Part shown: positions 53,004 through 62,055 of the stretch, piece after piece
Layout: the number at the start of each line of letters is the position of its first letter
Numbering within the stretch: the first letter of the stretch is position 1
Assembly (NCBI GenBank): GCA_947499125.1
Contig: CANMMP010000001.1
Span: forward strand, 868,001 to 932,000
Origin: an uncultured Pontibacter sp.
GTDB lineage: Bacteria > Bacteroidota > Bacteroidia > Cytophagales > Hymenobacteraceae
Direction: 5' to 3'
Length of the DNA stretch: 64,000 nucleotides
The notes under the pieces: generated by a model
Told to the model about the DNA's origin: nothing
The model's input: the letters and a program-made list of their open reading frames with translations, nothing else
Databases searched by the model: none
Made by a program: the position numbers and the translations under genes

Positions 53004-54359
53004 TTAAAAGGAGGGGTTAGGGGAGGTAATTGCGTCCTTCTCCAAAAAATCAACGCCGTAGCTTTTCAGTTCTTTCAGCACGGGCTCGTATAGTTCGAAG
53101 TGGATGGGGATAACTACGCCGCGATGTGTGATTTTACCTTGAAGCAGCAGTTTTGCAAGTATGGCTACTGGTAAGCCTACGGTTTTGGCCATGGCCGTTT
53201 GTACTTCGTCGTCGCCCTTTACTACCAGCGACGAGGTAAGCTCACGTTTCTCGCCCGACAGTTCATACTCAAACAGATGCTGCATCACTATCATATCCTT
53301 GTCGCCGGGCTGTAATTGCCATTTTTCTTTTAGTATCTTTTCGAGTACCTGGGCTGGTGTGGCTGATGGCATGTTTAGCGGAGTTTCCTCAAAAAAGTCG
53401 AGCCATGCCAGTTTCTGCATAATTTCGCCAAACTCCTCTATGCCGGTATAGTTTGCCAGCCGTTTTTCTGTGGTTTCGCCGTTGTAAGCTGGTGGCAGAA
53501 AAGCTTCGAGGTAACTGCGGTTGGTCATGCTCTCGGAGCCTTCCAGGGTATAGCTGTCGTCAGTGAGGCCGAGTTGCACAAATACATTCCAAGCAGCGCA
53601 ATAGCCAGGCCGACGAAGCGTGCCGCGCAACATAGTTGGTATAGTTTGTAGGCCGTATGGTTCACGGTAGCTTAGCGAGTCACGGTTGGCATAGCCTTCG
53701 AAATGGCCGTAGCCTTCCACATAAAATTCGTCGGTGCGACTAAAAAGTTGATGATAGGGTATGTATTTGTACTCCCCGTTTTTGATGTATTTGGCTGTAC
53801 CCTGCCCTGCCAGCACGACATTGCGCGGGTTCCAGGTAAACTTATAGTGCCAGGGATTATTATCGGATTCGGGAGCAACCAGGCCGCCGGTGTAGGACTT
53901 AAACGACGTAAGCTTGCCGCCCTTTGCCTGGATATGCCGGATAGCCGCCATCGCCGACATATGGTCTATGCCCGGATCGAGGCCCGACTCCATGAGTATG
54001 GTTATGTTTTTGGCCTGTGCTTCGGTGTGCAGTTCCTTTATTTCCGGAGATACATACGATGCTGTGATCAGGTGCTTTTCCTGCTTTAAACATTCGCGCG
54101 CTACTTCGATGTGGAATATAGCCGGTAACAGCGATATGACGAGGTCGGCCTTTTTTACTTCGGCTTCACGCTGGACGGCGTTGTGCACGTCAAACACTAA
54201 AGCTTCGGCGAAGGGCAGGTTGGCTATAGTTGGCTGCAGGTGGCTTACCACAATATCGCCGATGCGGATGTGCCAGTTCTCGGTGGGGGCATTTTGCAAC
54301 AGGTAAGCGATAAGCGAGGAAGCGGAGCGCCCGGCACCGAGCAGCAGTATATTTTTCAT
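53004..54359 (-). CDS. Saccharopine dehydrogenase family protein
   Basis: A 451-residue NAD(P)-dependent protein: N-terminal Rossmann motif LLLGAGRSASSLIAYLL (about 4-20), then the catalytic-type domain (ESGLDPGIDHMSAM, GLVAPESDNNPWHYKFTWNPRNVVLAG). The family includes saccharopine and carboxynorspermidine dehydrogenases, so substrate is open. Its last codons, encoding ITSPNPSF, coincide with a G/C-rich intergenic repeat, suggesting the natural end was replaced when the repeat arrived. Confidence 0.88.
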   Translation of the reverse strand: MKNILLLGAGRSASSLIAYLLQNAPTENWHIRIGDIVVSHLQPTIANLPFAEALVFDVHNAVQREAEVKKADLVISLLPAIFHIEVARECLKQEKHLITASYVSPEIKELHTEAQAKNITILMESGLDPGIDHMSAMAAIRHIQAKGGKLTSFKSYTGGLVAPESDNNPWHYKFTWNPRNVVLAGQGTAKYIKNGEYKYIPYHQLFSRTDEFYVEGYGHFEGYANRDSLSYREPYGLQTIPTMLRGTLRRPGYCAAWNVFVQLGLTDDSYTLEGSESMTNRSYLEAFLPPAYNGETTEKRLANYTGIEEFGEIMQKLAWLDFFEETPLNMPSATPAQVLEKILKEKWQLQPGDKDMIVMQHLFEYELSGEKRELTSSLVVKGDDEVQTAMAKTVGLPVAILAKLLLQGKITHRGVVIPIHFELYEPVLKELKSYGVDFLEKDAITSPNPSF

Positions 54360-54638
54360 AGGTTTAGCGTTCGGGTTATAGTTTGGCTATAGATTGCGTG
54401 AGGGATGGAGCGGTTGTCTGAACTCCTTTTGTGAGGCACGAGCAAAAGAGTGAGCCGCGAGAGCCCGACGGCTTGCCGGCACGCCCAAACTCCCAACTAT
54501 AAATTCTCCGCCAACTATAGCTTATTCTGGCTTCAAGTTAAGGATTACAGGCAGGAAGGCAAACGGTTTTATTGTATTTCCGGAATATTGCGTTAAATTT
54601 ATAGCCCTTTTCTAATTTTTGTATTGATACATACCTGA
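54360..54638. repeat. Spacer with G/C-rich repeat-like block
   Basis: Between divergent genes. A block at about 54400-54490 (GTGAGCCGCGAGAGCCCGAC, then GGCTTGCCGGCACGCCC) is G/C-rich with internal pairing (GCCGG/CCGGC type) and resembles a REP-type element. AACTATA words follow. No protein gene. Confidence 0.5.
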
Positions 54639-55124
54639 ATGGCAAATAAACTGACCATTAACATAGATATTGACGTGCTGGACTCGGCAGCTGAACTGAG
54701 TGAGCAGGAGCAGGCTGCCATGGAATTGGCACAACAAGCCGCTGCCGATGCGTATGCCCCATATTCTAACTTTTTAGTAGGCGCTGCCCTGGTCCTGGAA
54801 GATGGTACCATGTTTAAGGGTAGCAACCAGGAAAATGCTGCCTACCCGTCGGGTTTGTGTGCCGAACGTACGGCCCTTTTTGCTTTAAGCGCGCACCACC
54901 CGAAGGCTAAAATAAAATTACTGGCTGTTACGGCCCGCCGGCGCCACGAGCAGGAATTTTTGCCAGCAATGCCTTGCGGTGCATGTCGCCAGGTAATGGC
55001 TGAGTATGAATTTAAACAAAAAGAGTCGATTCCGGTGTTGCTGCAAGCCACTGACGGTAAGTACTATCGCTTTAAATCTGTTGCTGACCTGTTGCCTTTC
55101 CAGTTTACTTCTGACCACTTGTAA
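54639..55124 (+). CDS. cdd: Cytidine deaminase
   Basis: The 161-residue enzyme deaminates cytidine and deoxycytidine to uridine forms in pyrimidine salvage. The zinc site is complete: Cys in SGLCAERTALFAL with the catalytic Glu, and the two Cys of PCGACRQVM. AYAPYSNFLVGAALVLEDG is the family N-terminal motif. An acidic N-terminal extension (about 1-25) is longer than usual. Confidence 0.94.
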   Translation: MANKLTINIDIDVLDSAAELSEQEQAAMELAQQAAADAYAPYSNFLVGAALVLEDGTMFKGSNQENAAYPSGLCAERTALFALSAHHPKAKIKLLAVTARRRHEQEFLPAMPCGACRQVMAEYEFKQKESIPVLLQATDGKYYRFKSVADLLPFQFTSDHL

Positions 55125-55160
55125 AAAATAAAAGGTTGGTAGTGCCTGCCTTACTTTTTT

Positions 55161-55808
55161 ATGACTGAACAGCACCTGATAACACAGCGCACAGCCCGCT
55201 ACTATAGTTTGGGCTCTCACTCGGAGCAGGTTACCGACCTGTTTATAGTTTGCCACGGCTACGGGCAGCTGGCGCGTTATTTTTTGCGGCACTTTGCCCC
55301 TTTGGATAATGGCCATACGGTTATAGTTGCTCCTGAGGCCTTGTCTCGTTTTTACCTGGATGGTTTTTCGGGGCGCGTGGGTGGTACCTGGATGACCAAA
55401 GAAGACCGCCTGACCGAAATTGAAGACCAGGCCGCTTACCTTAACCTGTTACTAAAAACCCAACTACAGCAACTGCCCGAAAATGTGCGGATTACTATAG
55501 TTGGCTTTTCGCAGGGTGGCGCTACGGTTAGCCGCTGGCTGGCCTCGGGTGCTGTGCCTGTTCACCGCCTTATACTTTGGGCTGCCGCCTTCCCCGAAGA
55601 CATTGATTTTACCTCTGGTAAAGCTGCTTTTGCCAACCTACCTGTAGCCCAGGTCTATGGTTTACAAGACGAATTTATCTCCCCTGAAAGCTTACAGAAA
55701 CAAGCCCGACTGATGCAGGATATCGGTATAACTCCGCAGGTTTATAGTTTTGATGGAGGCCATAGTATTGATGCTACTACGTTACTTAAGGTACACCAGG
55801 CCCTCTAA
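55161..55808 (+). CDS. Alpha/beta-hydrolase esterase (phospholipase/carboxylesterase family)
   Basis: A 215-residue cytoplasmic hydrolase with nucleophile Ser in GFSQGGATVSRW (about 113), Asp in VYGLQDEFIS and His in DGGHSIDATTL near the C-terminus. The short size fits the carboxylesterase/lysophospholipase group. It is probably co-transcribed with cdd (37 nt apart). Substrate unknown. Confidence 0.88.
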   Translation: MTEQHLITQRTARYYSLGSHSEQVTDLFIVCHGYGQLARYFLRHFAPLDNGHTVIVAPEALSRFYLDGFSGRVGGTWMTKEDRLTEIEDQAAYLNLLLKTQLQQLPENVRITIVGFSQGGATVSRWLASGAVPVHRLILWAAAFPEDIDFTSGKAAFANLPVAQVYGLQDEFISPESLQKQARLMQDIGITPQVYSFDGGHSIDATTLLKVHQAL

Positions 55809-55883
55809 TTCCCTCCCATTAGAAAACTTAAGCTTAGCTTCCAGGCTAAACCATACAACCACCTTGCAATTACGAGCCTGCTG

Positions 55884-55935
55884 AGCAAAAAGCCCCTGCA
55901 GGTATAGTTCGCTAAACCGGCAGAGGCTTTTTGCT
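55884..55935 (+). terminator. Terminator-like hairpin after the esterase gene
   Basis: AGCAAAAAGCCCCTGC pairs with GCAGAGGCTTTTTGCT with one mismatch over a 20-nt loop containing TATAGTTCG. Confidence 0.7.
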
Positions 55936-56134
55936 TTTGCACAATCAGGTTTACAACTCCCTGCAAACCAATACAATCAACACAATTCAATTAATCCCTT
56001 ATTTTCTATATAGAAACATCTGCTTATTAAAACATTTATATATTTTATTGCGTAGATACAAAACAAGCTGTTACAAGCTTATACTTGCTCTTTTTTGAAA
56101 TCTTTCTTTCTGTTCAATAAACCCTCTTATTGTT
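55936..56134. other. Promoter region of the PEGA protein gene
   Basis: About 200 nt, very AT-rich near 55985-56050, without hairpin repeats. No clear TAnnTTTG match. Together with 55809-55935 it forms a 326-nt gap without a gene. Confidence 0.35.
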
Positions 56135-57451
56135 ATGCAAAAGACGTTTTACGCATTCCTGTTTTTATACTTTGTGTCGTCAGCCCTTTTCGCGCAGAGT
56201 AAAATAAACATTACAGCCAACCACCCCGATGCTAAATTTTTTGCCCTCCGCGAGACCGACAACACTGAAGTTGCTGAACTGGGCGTAGGTAGTATCGAAC
56301 TGAAACTCGACAAGCAGTCCCAAAACAGAATTAAAGTGGTGCGCGAAGGTTATGAGCCGTTGATAGTAGAATATCCGCGCAGCATAAAATGGGACAAGCA
56401 GCAAAAAGTAGCCCTCGAGAATCGCCTTGTTGATATTAGCGTGGAGCCTTACGATGCCGAGATTTATGTGGATGGCCGTATGATTGGCACCAAGCGCACA
56501 TACCTGGTTATCGGCAAAGGCAAATTCCTGACCTTAGAGATCAAAAAGAATGGCTATGCTCCGATCTCGAAAGTATACTATAACTCTCCTGACCGCGAAA
56601 CGCCTCCTGTAAAAGACTTTTTCGAACTGAAAGACCGGCAGGTGCGACTGGAAGTTTCCCCGGCTGATGCTACCGTAGAACTGAATGGTGTAGCAAAAGG
56701 CCGTGGCAATACAGATGTGACCGTACCATTTGGAGAGTGTGTAACTGTAAACGTGATCCGTGAGGGATTTGCTGATGTAACCCAGGTATTCTGTAACAAA
56801 CCCGCCGACCCAACGCCTCCAGCCCGTTTCAGAGCAGCCCTCGAGGACCGTTTGGTTAAAATAACTACTGCACCCGGCGACGCTAACATTGAAGTTGGCG
56901 GCAAAGTACTGGGTGTAGGCAAATACGACCTGAAAGTGCCTAAAAATGCTTGTGTAGAAGTTAAAGTAGTAAAAGATGGCTTCCTGAAATACGTGAAAAG
57001 CTACTGCAACCAAACCAACATGCAGGAGCCGCCGCTTAACGAGCACGTAGAAATGGAGATCGATGAAGCGTATACTTCCTCTATTTCAACGGATATGGCC
57101 AATGTGCGCATTACGGTGCCGGTAAATAAATCGATGTCGCCGGAAAATGCGTGGCGTACCTTAAGCTCTATTATTACCCGCAGCTTTGATGTGCTGGAAA
57201 CAGTAGATTACAACACCGGTTACCTCACAACAGCCTGGCAGGTACAAAACTTTAAAGGCACTACCATCCGCACCCGCATGATAGTAAGCACCGGTGGCAA
57301 CTCCGACGAGCAAACGTATGTGGTAAAACTGGTAAGCCAACGCGCCGATGGTGTGGTAAATATAAAAGAAGACCAGCTTTTCTCGAACTGGAGCCGTTTG
57401 TTAAAACGCTACGGTGGCATTGTAGAAGAAATTCAGGCGCGCATGCAATAG
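56135..57451 (+). CDS. Secreted protein with three PEGA-like repeats
   Basis: A 438-residue protein with signal peptide (ending LFAQ), then tandem PEGA-like beta repeats at about 94-160, 169-235 and 240-310, each of the form VxISVEPYDAEIYVDGRMIG...LxxLEIKKxGYxPxxK. The C-terminal 120 residues (PVNKSMSPENAWRTLSSIITRSFDVLET) form a separate domain, like the lipoprotein BamC-type C-terminal fold (inference). It probably resides at the outer surface or in the periplasm. Terminator follows. Confidence 0.82.
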   Translation: MQKTFYAFLFLYFVSSALFAQSKINITANHPDAKFFALRETDNTEVAELGVGSIELKLDKQSQNRIKVVREGYEPLIVEYPRSIKWDKQQKVALENRLVDISVEPYDAEIYVDGRMIGTKRTYLVIGKGKFLTLEIKKNGYAPISKVYYNSPDRETPPVKDFFELKDRQVRLEVSPADATVELNGVAKGRGNTDVTVPFGECVTVNVIREGFADVTQVFCNKPADPTPPARFRAALEDRLVKITTAPGDANIEVGGKVLGVGKYDLKVPKNACVEVKVVKDGFLKYVKSYCNQTNMQEPPLNEHVEMEIDEAYTSSISTDMANVRITVPVNKSMSPENAWRTLSSIITRSFDVLETVDYNTGYLTTAWQVQNFKGTTIRTRMIVSTGGNSDEQTYVVKLVSQRADGVVNIKEDQLFSNWSRLLKRYGGIVEEIQARMQ

Positions 57452-57477
57452 ATATAGTTATAGTTTTAGATAGAACA

Positions 57478-57506
57478 GGGCCCCGGATTTGTTACCGGGG
57501 CTTTGT
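57478..57506. terminator. Terminator after the PEGA gene
   Basis: GCCCCGG-8 nt-CCGGGGC followed by TTTGTGTTTTT. Convergent with the VOC gene. Confidence 0.8.
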
Positions 57507-57534
57507 GTTTTTAAGTATACCGCTACCTCAACTA

Positions 57535-57933
57535 TTACTTACTCCGCTCCCACATGCCTTCCATTACTACTTCCAACAGGTGGTCATCCGGGTCTCTGAA
57601 ATAGAACGACAAAAACCCACTGCCCCAATCGTACTCTTGTTCTATAGTTATACTGGCCTGCTCAATTTCCGATTTTATAGTTTCATAGTTTGATCTCGAT
57701 ACTTCGAAAGCGAGGTGCAGCTGTCCTGATCCGAAATGTGGCGGCAGCGTTCCGCCTTTGCTGGCTGCTTCGGGGTTAAAACACAATAAAACCGAGCTAC
57801 CCACCCTGAAAAACACATGCCGGTCTGGCACCTCGCCTATCACTTTAAACTTAAGCAGGTCGATGTAGAAGGCTTTGGTTCGTGCCAGGTCGGCTACATA
57901 CAGGCAGGTTTCTTTTATTTTGATGATCTCCAT
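57535..57933 (-). CDS. VOC/glyoxalase-family protein
   Basis: A 132-residue vicinal-oxygen-chelate protein with two beta-alpha-beta modules: N-terminal ETCLYVADLARTKAFYIDLLKFKVIGEV and C-terminal DWGSGFLSFYFRDPDDHLLEVVM. The metal-ligand pattern (His in LHLAFEV, Glu in LLEVV) fits glyoxalase/dioxygenase relatives. Substrate unknown. The ORF on the other strand at 57505-57693 is a shadow. Confidence 0.9.
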   Translation of the reverse strand: MEIIKIKETCLYVADLARTKAFYIDLLKFKVIGEVPDRHVFFRVGSSVLLCFNPEAASKGGTLPPHFGSGQLHLAFEVSRSNYETIKSEIEQASITIEQEYDWGSGFLSFYFRDPDDHLLEVVMEGMWERSK

Positions 57934-58033
57934 ACATTACAAAATTTGCGTTTCCGGATCTATATATAGCAAACGTGTGTGCTGCCTGCTACGTTAAGGT
58001 TAAACAACCGCCACTAACTACACTACTTTATAT

Positions 58034-58882
58034 ATGAAGCTTATGATGAAAATTTTTATTGTATTCATATCCCTGATCGCAATAGGTTTTTACTTTTTAC
58101 GCGACCAGGATAATCCTACCAAAACAACTGCCTCCGAACCCGGCACTGATAAACTGCAAACCATTGCCACCTTGCCCAAAGCTATAAAAGAGAGCTCCGG
58201 AATTGAAGTTATATCAGATAAAGGGCATTACCTCACCCACAACGACGCCAACAATAAGCCAAACCTGTACGAGCTTGATGCCGAAGGAAAACTGGTAGAG
58301 ACCCATACCTTAAAATTGCCGAATGTAGACTGGGAAGACCTGGCCCGCGACACGGAAGGCAACCTGTATATTGCTGACATCGGCAACAACGACAATGACC
58401 GCGAAGAACTGGCCATTTACAAGGTAAGTATGAACGACCTGCAAAACCCACAGCCCATCCGGTTCAAATACGAAGACAACTATGGTAAAAAAAGCGGGAA
58501 AAGTTTTGATTGTGAAGCCATTTTCTGGCACGATGGCAACTTATATCTGATCACGAAAGAACGTAAAAGCAAGACCGAAGCTACTGTTTACCAGCTATCG
58601 GATGAGCCCGGTAACCAGACTGCCAAAATTATAGGCACCCTTAACGTGAAAGCGCCGGTAACCGGTGCAAGTATAAGCCCTGACGGGAACATGGTGGCCC
58701 TGTTGAGCGAAGGCAAGGTGCACATGTTTAAAGACATTGATTCACCTGAAAAATTCTTTGAGCAGGAGCATGAAACTATAATGCTGCCGGGAGCAGGCCA
58801 AACAGAAGCCATTACTTTTGAGGATAACAATACTCTTATACTTACCAGTGAAGGCAGCACCTTGTACAAGTATAAACTCTAA
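58034..58882 (+). CDS. Membrane-anchored beta-propeller protein (SdiA-regulated/esterase-like)
   Basis: A 282-residue protein with an N-terminal signal anchor (IFIVFISLIAIGFYFL, about 6-22) followed by repeated beta blades (SSGIEVISDKGHYLTHNDANNKPNLYELD, DTEGNLYIADIGNNDNDREELAIYKV). The motif GNLYIADIGNND is like the SdiA-regulated and phytase-like families. Start 58034 or the ATG at 58043; both give the anchor. The enzymatic role, if any, is unknown. Confidence 0.78.
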   Translation: MKLMMKIFIVFISLIAIGFYFLRDQDNPTKTTASEPGTDKLQTIATLPKAIKESSGIEVISDKGHYLTHNDANNKPNLYELDAEGKLVETHTLKLPNVDWEDLARDTEGNLYIADIGNNDNDREELAIYKVSMNDLQNPQPIRFKYEDNYGKKSGKSFDCEAIFWHDGNLYLITKERKSKTEATVYQLSDEPGNQTAKIIGTLNVKAPVTGASISPDGNMVALLSEGKVHMFKDIDSPEKFFEQEHETIMLPGAGQTEAITFEDNNTLILTSEGSTLYKYKL

Positions 58883-58893
58883 GGAGGAACTAT

Positions 58894-58935
58894 AAAAAAG
58901 AGGGCTGTGGTTTTAAAACCACAGCCCTCTTTTTT
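58894..58935. terminator. Bidirectional terminator before lgt
   Basis: AAAAAAGAGGGCTGTGG-TTTTAAAA-CCACAGCCCTCTTTTTT, a perfect palindrome between convergent genes; AACTAT words precede it. Confidence 0.93.
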
Positions 58936-59792
58936 TATTTAGCCGTTTCCGGTAACCTGCCGCCAGGCAAGGCCGGCTTCGGATTTTGCCATACTCTGAA
59001 CAGCACAATCAAACCTATTAGTATAAGCGGAATACTTAAGAGCTGACCAATATTTAATGTCATTGTTGCCTCCTTTGCTACCTGGTCTTCTTTAAGGAAC
59101 TCAATAACAAACCTGAAGCTGAAAAGCAATGTTACAAACAAACCAAAAAGCAACCCAAGCGGTAATGCCTCCTTATACTTTTTCCAAAGCCAGTACAGCA
59201 ACACAAACAAGCCAAAAACCATGATGGATTCATAGAGTTGTGCCGGATGACGTGGGTCTTGTGAAGCGGGCACACCATTTATTAGTTCTGTATTCTGTAC
59301 AAACTTAAAGGCCCAGGGCACGTCTGTAATCTTACCAATAATCTCGGAGTTCATCAGGTTGCCCAAGCGGATCAAAGCGCCACCCAAAGCCACTACAATT
59401 ACAATGCGGTCGAGTACCCACATGTAGTTAAAGTTATGGTTGCGGCTGAATAACCACAGTGCAAACAAGATACCGATAGTTGCGCCATGGCTGGCCAGTC
59501 CGCCCTTCCAGATCATGAGTATCTCCAGTGGGTTGCTCAGGTAATATTCCGGGTCGTAGAAAAGCGTGTGGCCTAAGCGGGCACCTATTACAGTACCAAT
59601 GATCATGTATAACGTGATCACATCTACGTCACCTTCTGTGCGGCCTTCGGCTACATATATTTTGGTAAGTATACGCTGGCCAAACACAAAGGCAAGGGCA
59701 AAAAACAAACCATACCAACGCACCGAAAGTGGGCCAAGGCTAAATATCTCCGGATCTACGTTCCAGGTTATAAAGTTCAGTAAACTCATCAT
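58935..59792 (-). CDS. lgt: Prolipoprotein diacylglyceryl transferase
   Basis: The 285-residue inner-membrane enzyme adds diacylglycerol to the lipobox cysteine of lipoproteins. Seven helices; family motifs VRWYGLFFALAFVFGQRI, LGHTLFYDPEYYLSNPLEILMIWKGGLASHGATIG, and ALIRLGNLMNSEIIG (the Lgt signature, H/R region near 145). The start at 59792 (or 59789) is chosen because the upstream ATG at 59816 overlaps a -7 box. A terminator follows. Confidence 0.94.
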   Translation of the reverse strand: MMSLLNFITWNVDPEIFSLGPLSVRWYGLFFALAFVFGQRILTKIYVAEGRTEGDVDVITLYMIIGTVIGARLGHTLFYDPEYYLSNPLEILMIWKGGLASHGATIGILFALWLFSRNHNFNYMWVLDRIVIVVALGGALIRLGNLMNSEIIGKITDVPWAFKFVQNTELINGVPASQDPRHPAQLYESIMVFGLFVLLYWLWKKYKEALPLGLLFGLFVTLLFSFRFVIEFLKEDQVAKEATMTLNIGQLLSIPLILIGLIVLFRVWQNPKPALPGGRLPETAK

Positions 59793-59813
59793 AAGGTTGA
59801 AATCGTGTAAAGC

Positions 59814-59821
59814 CAAAGTTA
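59814..59821 (-). promoter_or_regulatory. -7 box TAACTTTG before lgt
   Basis: Minus-strand TAnnTTTG, followed by GC. It overlaps the alternative upstream ATG at 59816 and so supports the shorter lgt start. Confidence 0.5.
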
Positions 59822-59981
59822 CAATAAATCAGGCAGCTAAAAAACGAGATATTCAGAAGTGTTAAGCAGGATATTGTGGCTATACTTTAATAAGACTGAA
59901 CTACAGCCAGATGAGGTTCTCATTCCATTGTATGACTATTAACTCCATTGCCTTCAACGTAAGGGTTTTTATTTCCTATGT

Positions 59982-60053
59982 TGTCATTCCGAACTTAGTG
60001 AGAAACCTATTTAAGAGTATTCTCAATAGATATCTCCTTTGGTCGAGATGACA
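59982..60053. repeat. MITE-like element, copy 2
   Basis: 72 bp starting TGTCATTCCGA and ending TCGAGATGACA (imperfect inverted ends). Inner arms GAGAAACCTATTTAAGA and the complementary TCTCAATAGATATCTCC partly pair. Same family as 27661-27729. Confidence 0.75.
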
Positions 60054-60127
60054 AATTCGAATTAAATTAACGGCATTGCTATTAACTCCTTCATGTCACA
60101 GCATGGCTGATATCTATACTTTAAGTA

Positions 60128-60162
60128 AAAACTCCTTCCCCTGTCACCAGGAGAAGGAGTAC
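60128..60162. terminator. Probable terminator of nadE
   Basis: AAAACTCCTTCCCCTG-TCAC-CAGGAGAAGGAGTACTT, an imperfect stem just after the nadE stop codon. T-run weak. Confidence 0.6.
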
Positions 60163-60168
60163 TTCAAA

Positions 60169-62055
60169 CTATAGGCTCTTAATGTAGTTCAGTTCATTCT
60201 GAAAGCCGCCACTAAGGATCGGGAAGCGGAGCCAGCTGCGTGGGTCCAAACTATAATCATCGAGGTGAAATGCCGGGGCATAACGTTCCCGTTTCCATTG
60301 GTTACGGCTCCATAAAGTATAAAACTTATGTAGCCATACTTTTATAGTTTCAGGGTCGGCTGTGCCTGCATCCAGTAACTTATGGTATACTTCGTGCGGC
60401 GAGTATCTATCGTAAAAAGCAAGGCGCTCTATCTGGTTCAGTACCTCGTAAGGCATCAGGTCTTTCTCATCGGTCTGTGCTTCGTGAGCAGGACGCAATT
60501 CGGCGCTTGGTTGTAATTTGTTTACATATTGCAGGCCTTCGTAGCCCAGTTCTGTCTGGCACCAAACCAGGAACTGGCGCACAAACGCTTTATCTATACC
60601 TGCAATCGGAGAAATACTACCGGCGGTGTCGCCATCCATCGTAGCATAACCCACTGCTGCCTCGCTTCGGTTAGATGTTGCCAGCAGCAAAGCACCTTTA
60701 ATATTTGCCAGCATCCAGATAGCCGGGGCCCGTACTCTTGCCTGTATGTTCTGCAATGTTACATCGTCTTCAGCCCAGGTAAGCGGCCTGTCGATAGCGC
60801 CTTCTATTATAGAAGTATAACCTTGCACCTGCTCATCTATAGTCCAGCTATAAAACACCGCACCTATACTTGCAGCCAGTTCTTTAGCCGATGTGAACGT
60901 ATCGTTTGATGAGTTCTCTGTACCCTGGTAAGCACAGGTTAGCAACCGGCCTACGAGTTGACGCTCCGCTTCTTCCTTAGACAGTGTTTCAAAATAAGCC
61001 GCATCTTTTAGCGGGAACAACTGGGTTTTAGCTACAAAACCCAACACACCTAAACCTGCAATACCCCTACGAACCATTTCTGCTACGGCCACGGCACACA
61101 ACGACGAATCGGCACCTCCGCTTAACGATAGCACAAAACCACGGCTATGGCTTTTGCGCATATAGTCAAACAAGCCCAGGCTCAGGGCAGCCATCAGTTC
61201 CTTGTTCTCATCAATCGGCGGCAGATATTCTATAGTTTCAGCTATCGTTGGGTTCTCACCAAAGCAGACTTCTGCAATTTCCAGGTCTACATTTTTAAAG
61301 CACAGCAACTCATTTCTCCGGATCAGCTTCCCGTTCTGGGCTATCAGCACTTCTCCATCAAAAATTACTTTACCCGCTTCGTTGCCCAGCAGGTTAGCAT
61401 ATAAATAAGCGCATTGGTATTTTTTAGATGCCTCTACTACAAGGCGGTGGCGCAGGTCTGTTTTGCTCAGGGCAAAATGGCTGGCACTTGGGTTAAGTAT
61501 AAGCTCTACCCCTTTCTCCATGTGCCGCTCTGCAGGCCGGTTCGGTCGCCAGGCATCCTCACATATCTCGAAAGCATACTTTATACCTTGCTCTTCATAT
61601 ACCAGGTCGCCAATTTTATACTTCTGGCCCATCATCTCAAACTCACCTACCTGGTGGGCAGGCCATTCCGTAAACCAGCGCGGCTCGTAATGTATGCCGT
61701 CTTTGGCCAAGAACTGCTTGGCTGTAAAACCAACTATCTCAGTGTTCTTGATTACGCAGGCGGTATTATATACATTCGTACCCAGCCACACGTGTATGCC
61801 CACACAAACTGTAATATCCTGGCACCAGTCTTTTATCTGTAATAACTTCTGGAAAGCAGTTTCGCCAAGCCAGGGGCTCAGGAACATATCTTCGCAACCG
61901 TAGCCGGTTATACAAAGCTCAGGCAGCAATAGTATAGCTACCTGGTTATTTTTAGCTTCCTCAATAGCCTCTTTTATATTTTGCAGGTTGTTATCCCAGT
62001 CTAATGGGGTTTGGTTAAGAGCAGCACCTGCCAGCTTAAGCCGGGTTTCTTTCAT
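60169..62055 (-). CDS. nadE: Glutamine-dependent NAD+ synthetase
   Basis: The 628-residue bifunctional enzyme makes NAD+ from deamido-NAD+. Its N-terminal CN-hydrolase (glutaminase) domain has the triad in LLLPELCITGYGCEDMF (Glu), the Lys region near 112, and CEDAWRP with the Cys (about 168). The C-terminal NAD synthase domain has the ATP-pyrophosphatase motif LSLSGGADSSLCAVAV (about 310-326). Full length. Confidence 0.95.
   Translation of the reverse strand: MKETRLKLAGAALNQTPLDWDNNLQNIKEAIEEAKNNQVAILLLPELCITGYGCEDMFLSPWLGETAFQKLLQIKDWCQDITVCVGIHVWLGTNVYNTACVIKNTEIVGFTAKQFLAKDGIHYEPRWFTEWPAHQVGEFEMMGQKYKIGDLVYEEQGIKYAFEICEDAWRPNRPAERHMEKGVELILNPSASHFALSKTDLRHRLVVEASKKYQCAYLYANLLGNEAGKVIFDGEVLIAQNGKLIRRNELLCFKNVDLEIAEVCFGENPTIAETIEYLPPIDENKELMAALSLGLFDYMRKSHSRGFVLSLSGGADSSLCAVAVAEMVRRGIAGLGVLGFVAKTQLFPLKDAAYFETLSKEEAERQLVGRLLTCAYQGTENSSNDTFTSAKELAASIGAVFYSWTIDEQVQGYTSIIEGAIDRPLTWAEDDVTLQNIQARVRAPAIWMLANIKGALLLATSNRSEAAVGYATMDGDTAGSISPIAGIDKAFVRQFLVWCQTELGYEGLQYVNKLQPSAELRPAHEAQTDEKDLMPYEVLNQIERLAFYDRYSPHEVYHKLLDAGTADPETIKVWLHKFYTLWSRNQWKRERYAPAFHLDDYSLDPRSWLRFPILSGGFQNELNYIKSL

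Larger units (their letters stand above)
59822..60168. other. lgt-nadE spacer
   Basis: About 350 nt without a gene. It holds the second MITE-like element (59982-60053) and AT-rich flanks. Near 60128-60162 there is a CTCCTTCCCC...GGAGAAGGAG hairpin that may end the nadE transcript. Confidence 0.5.
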
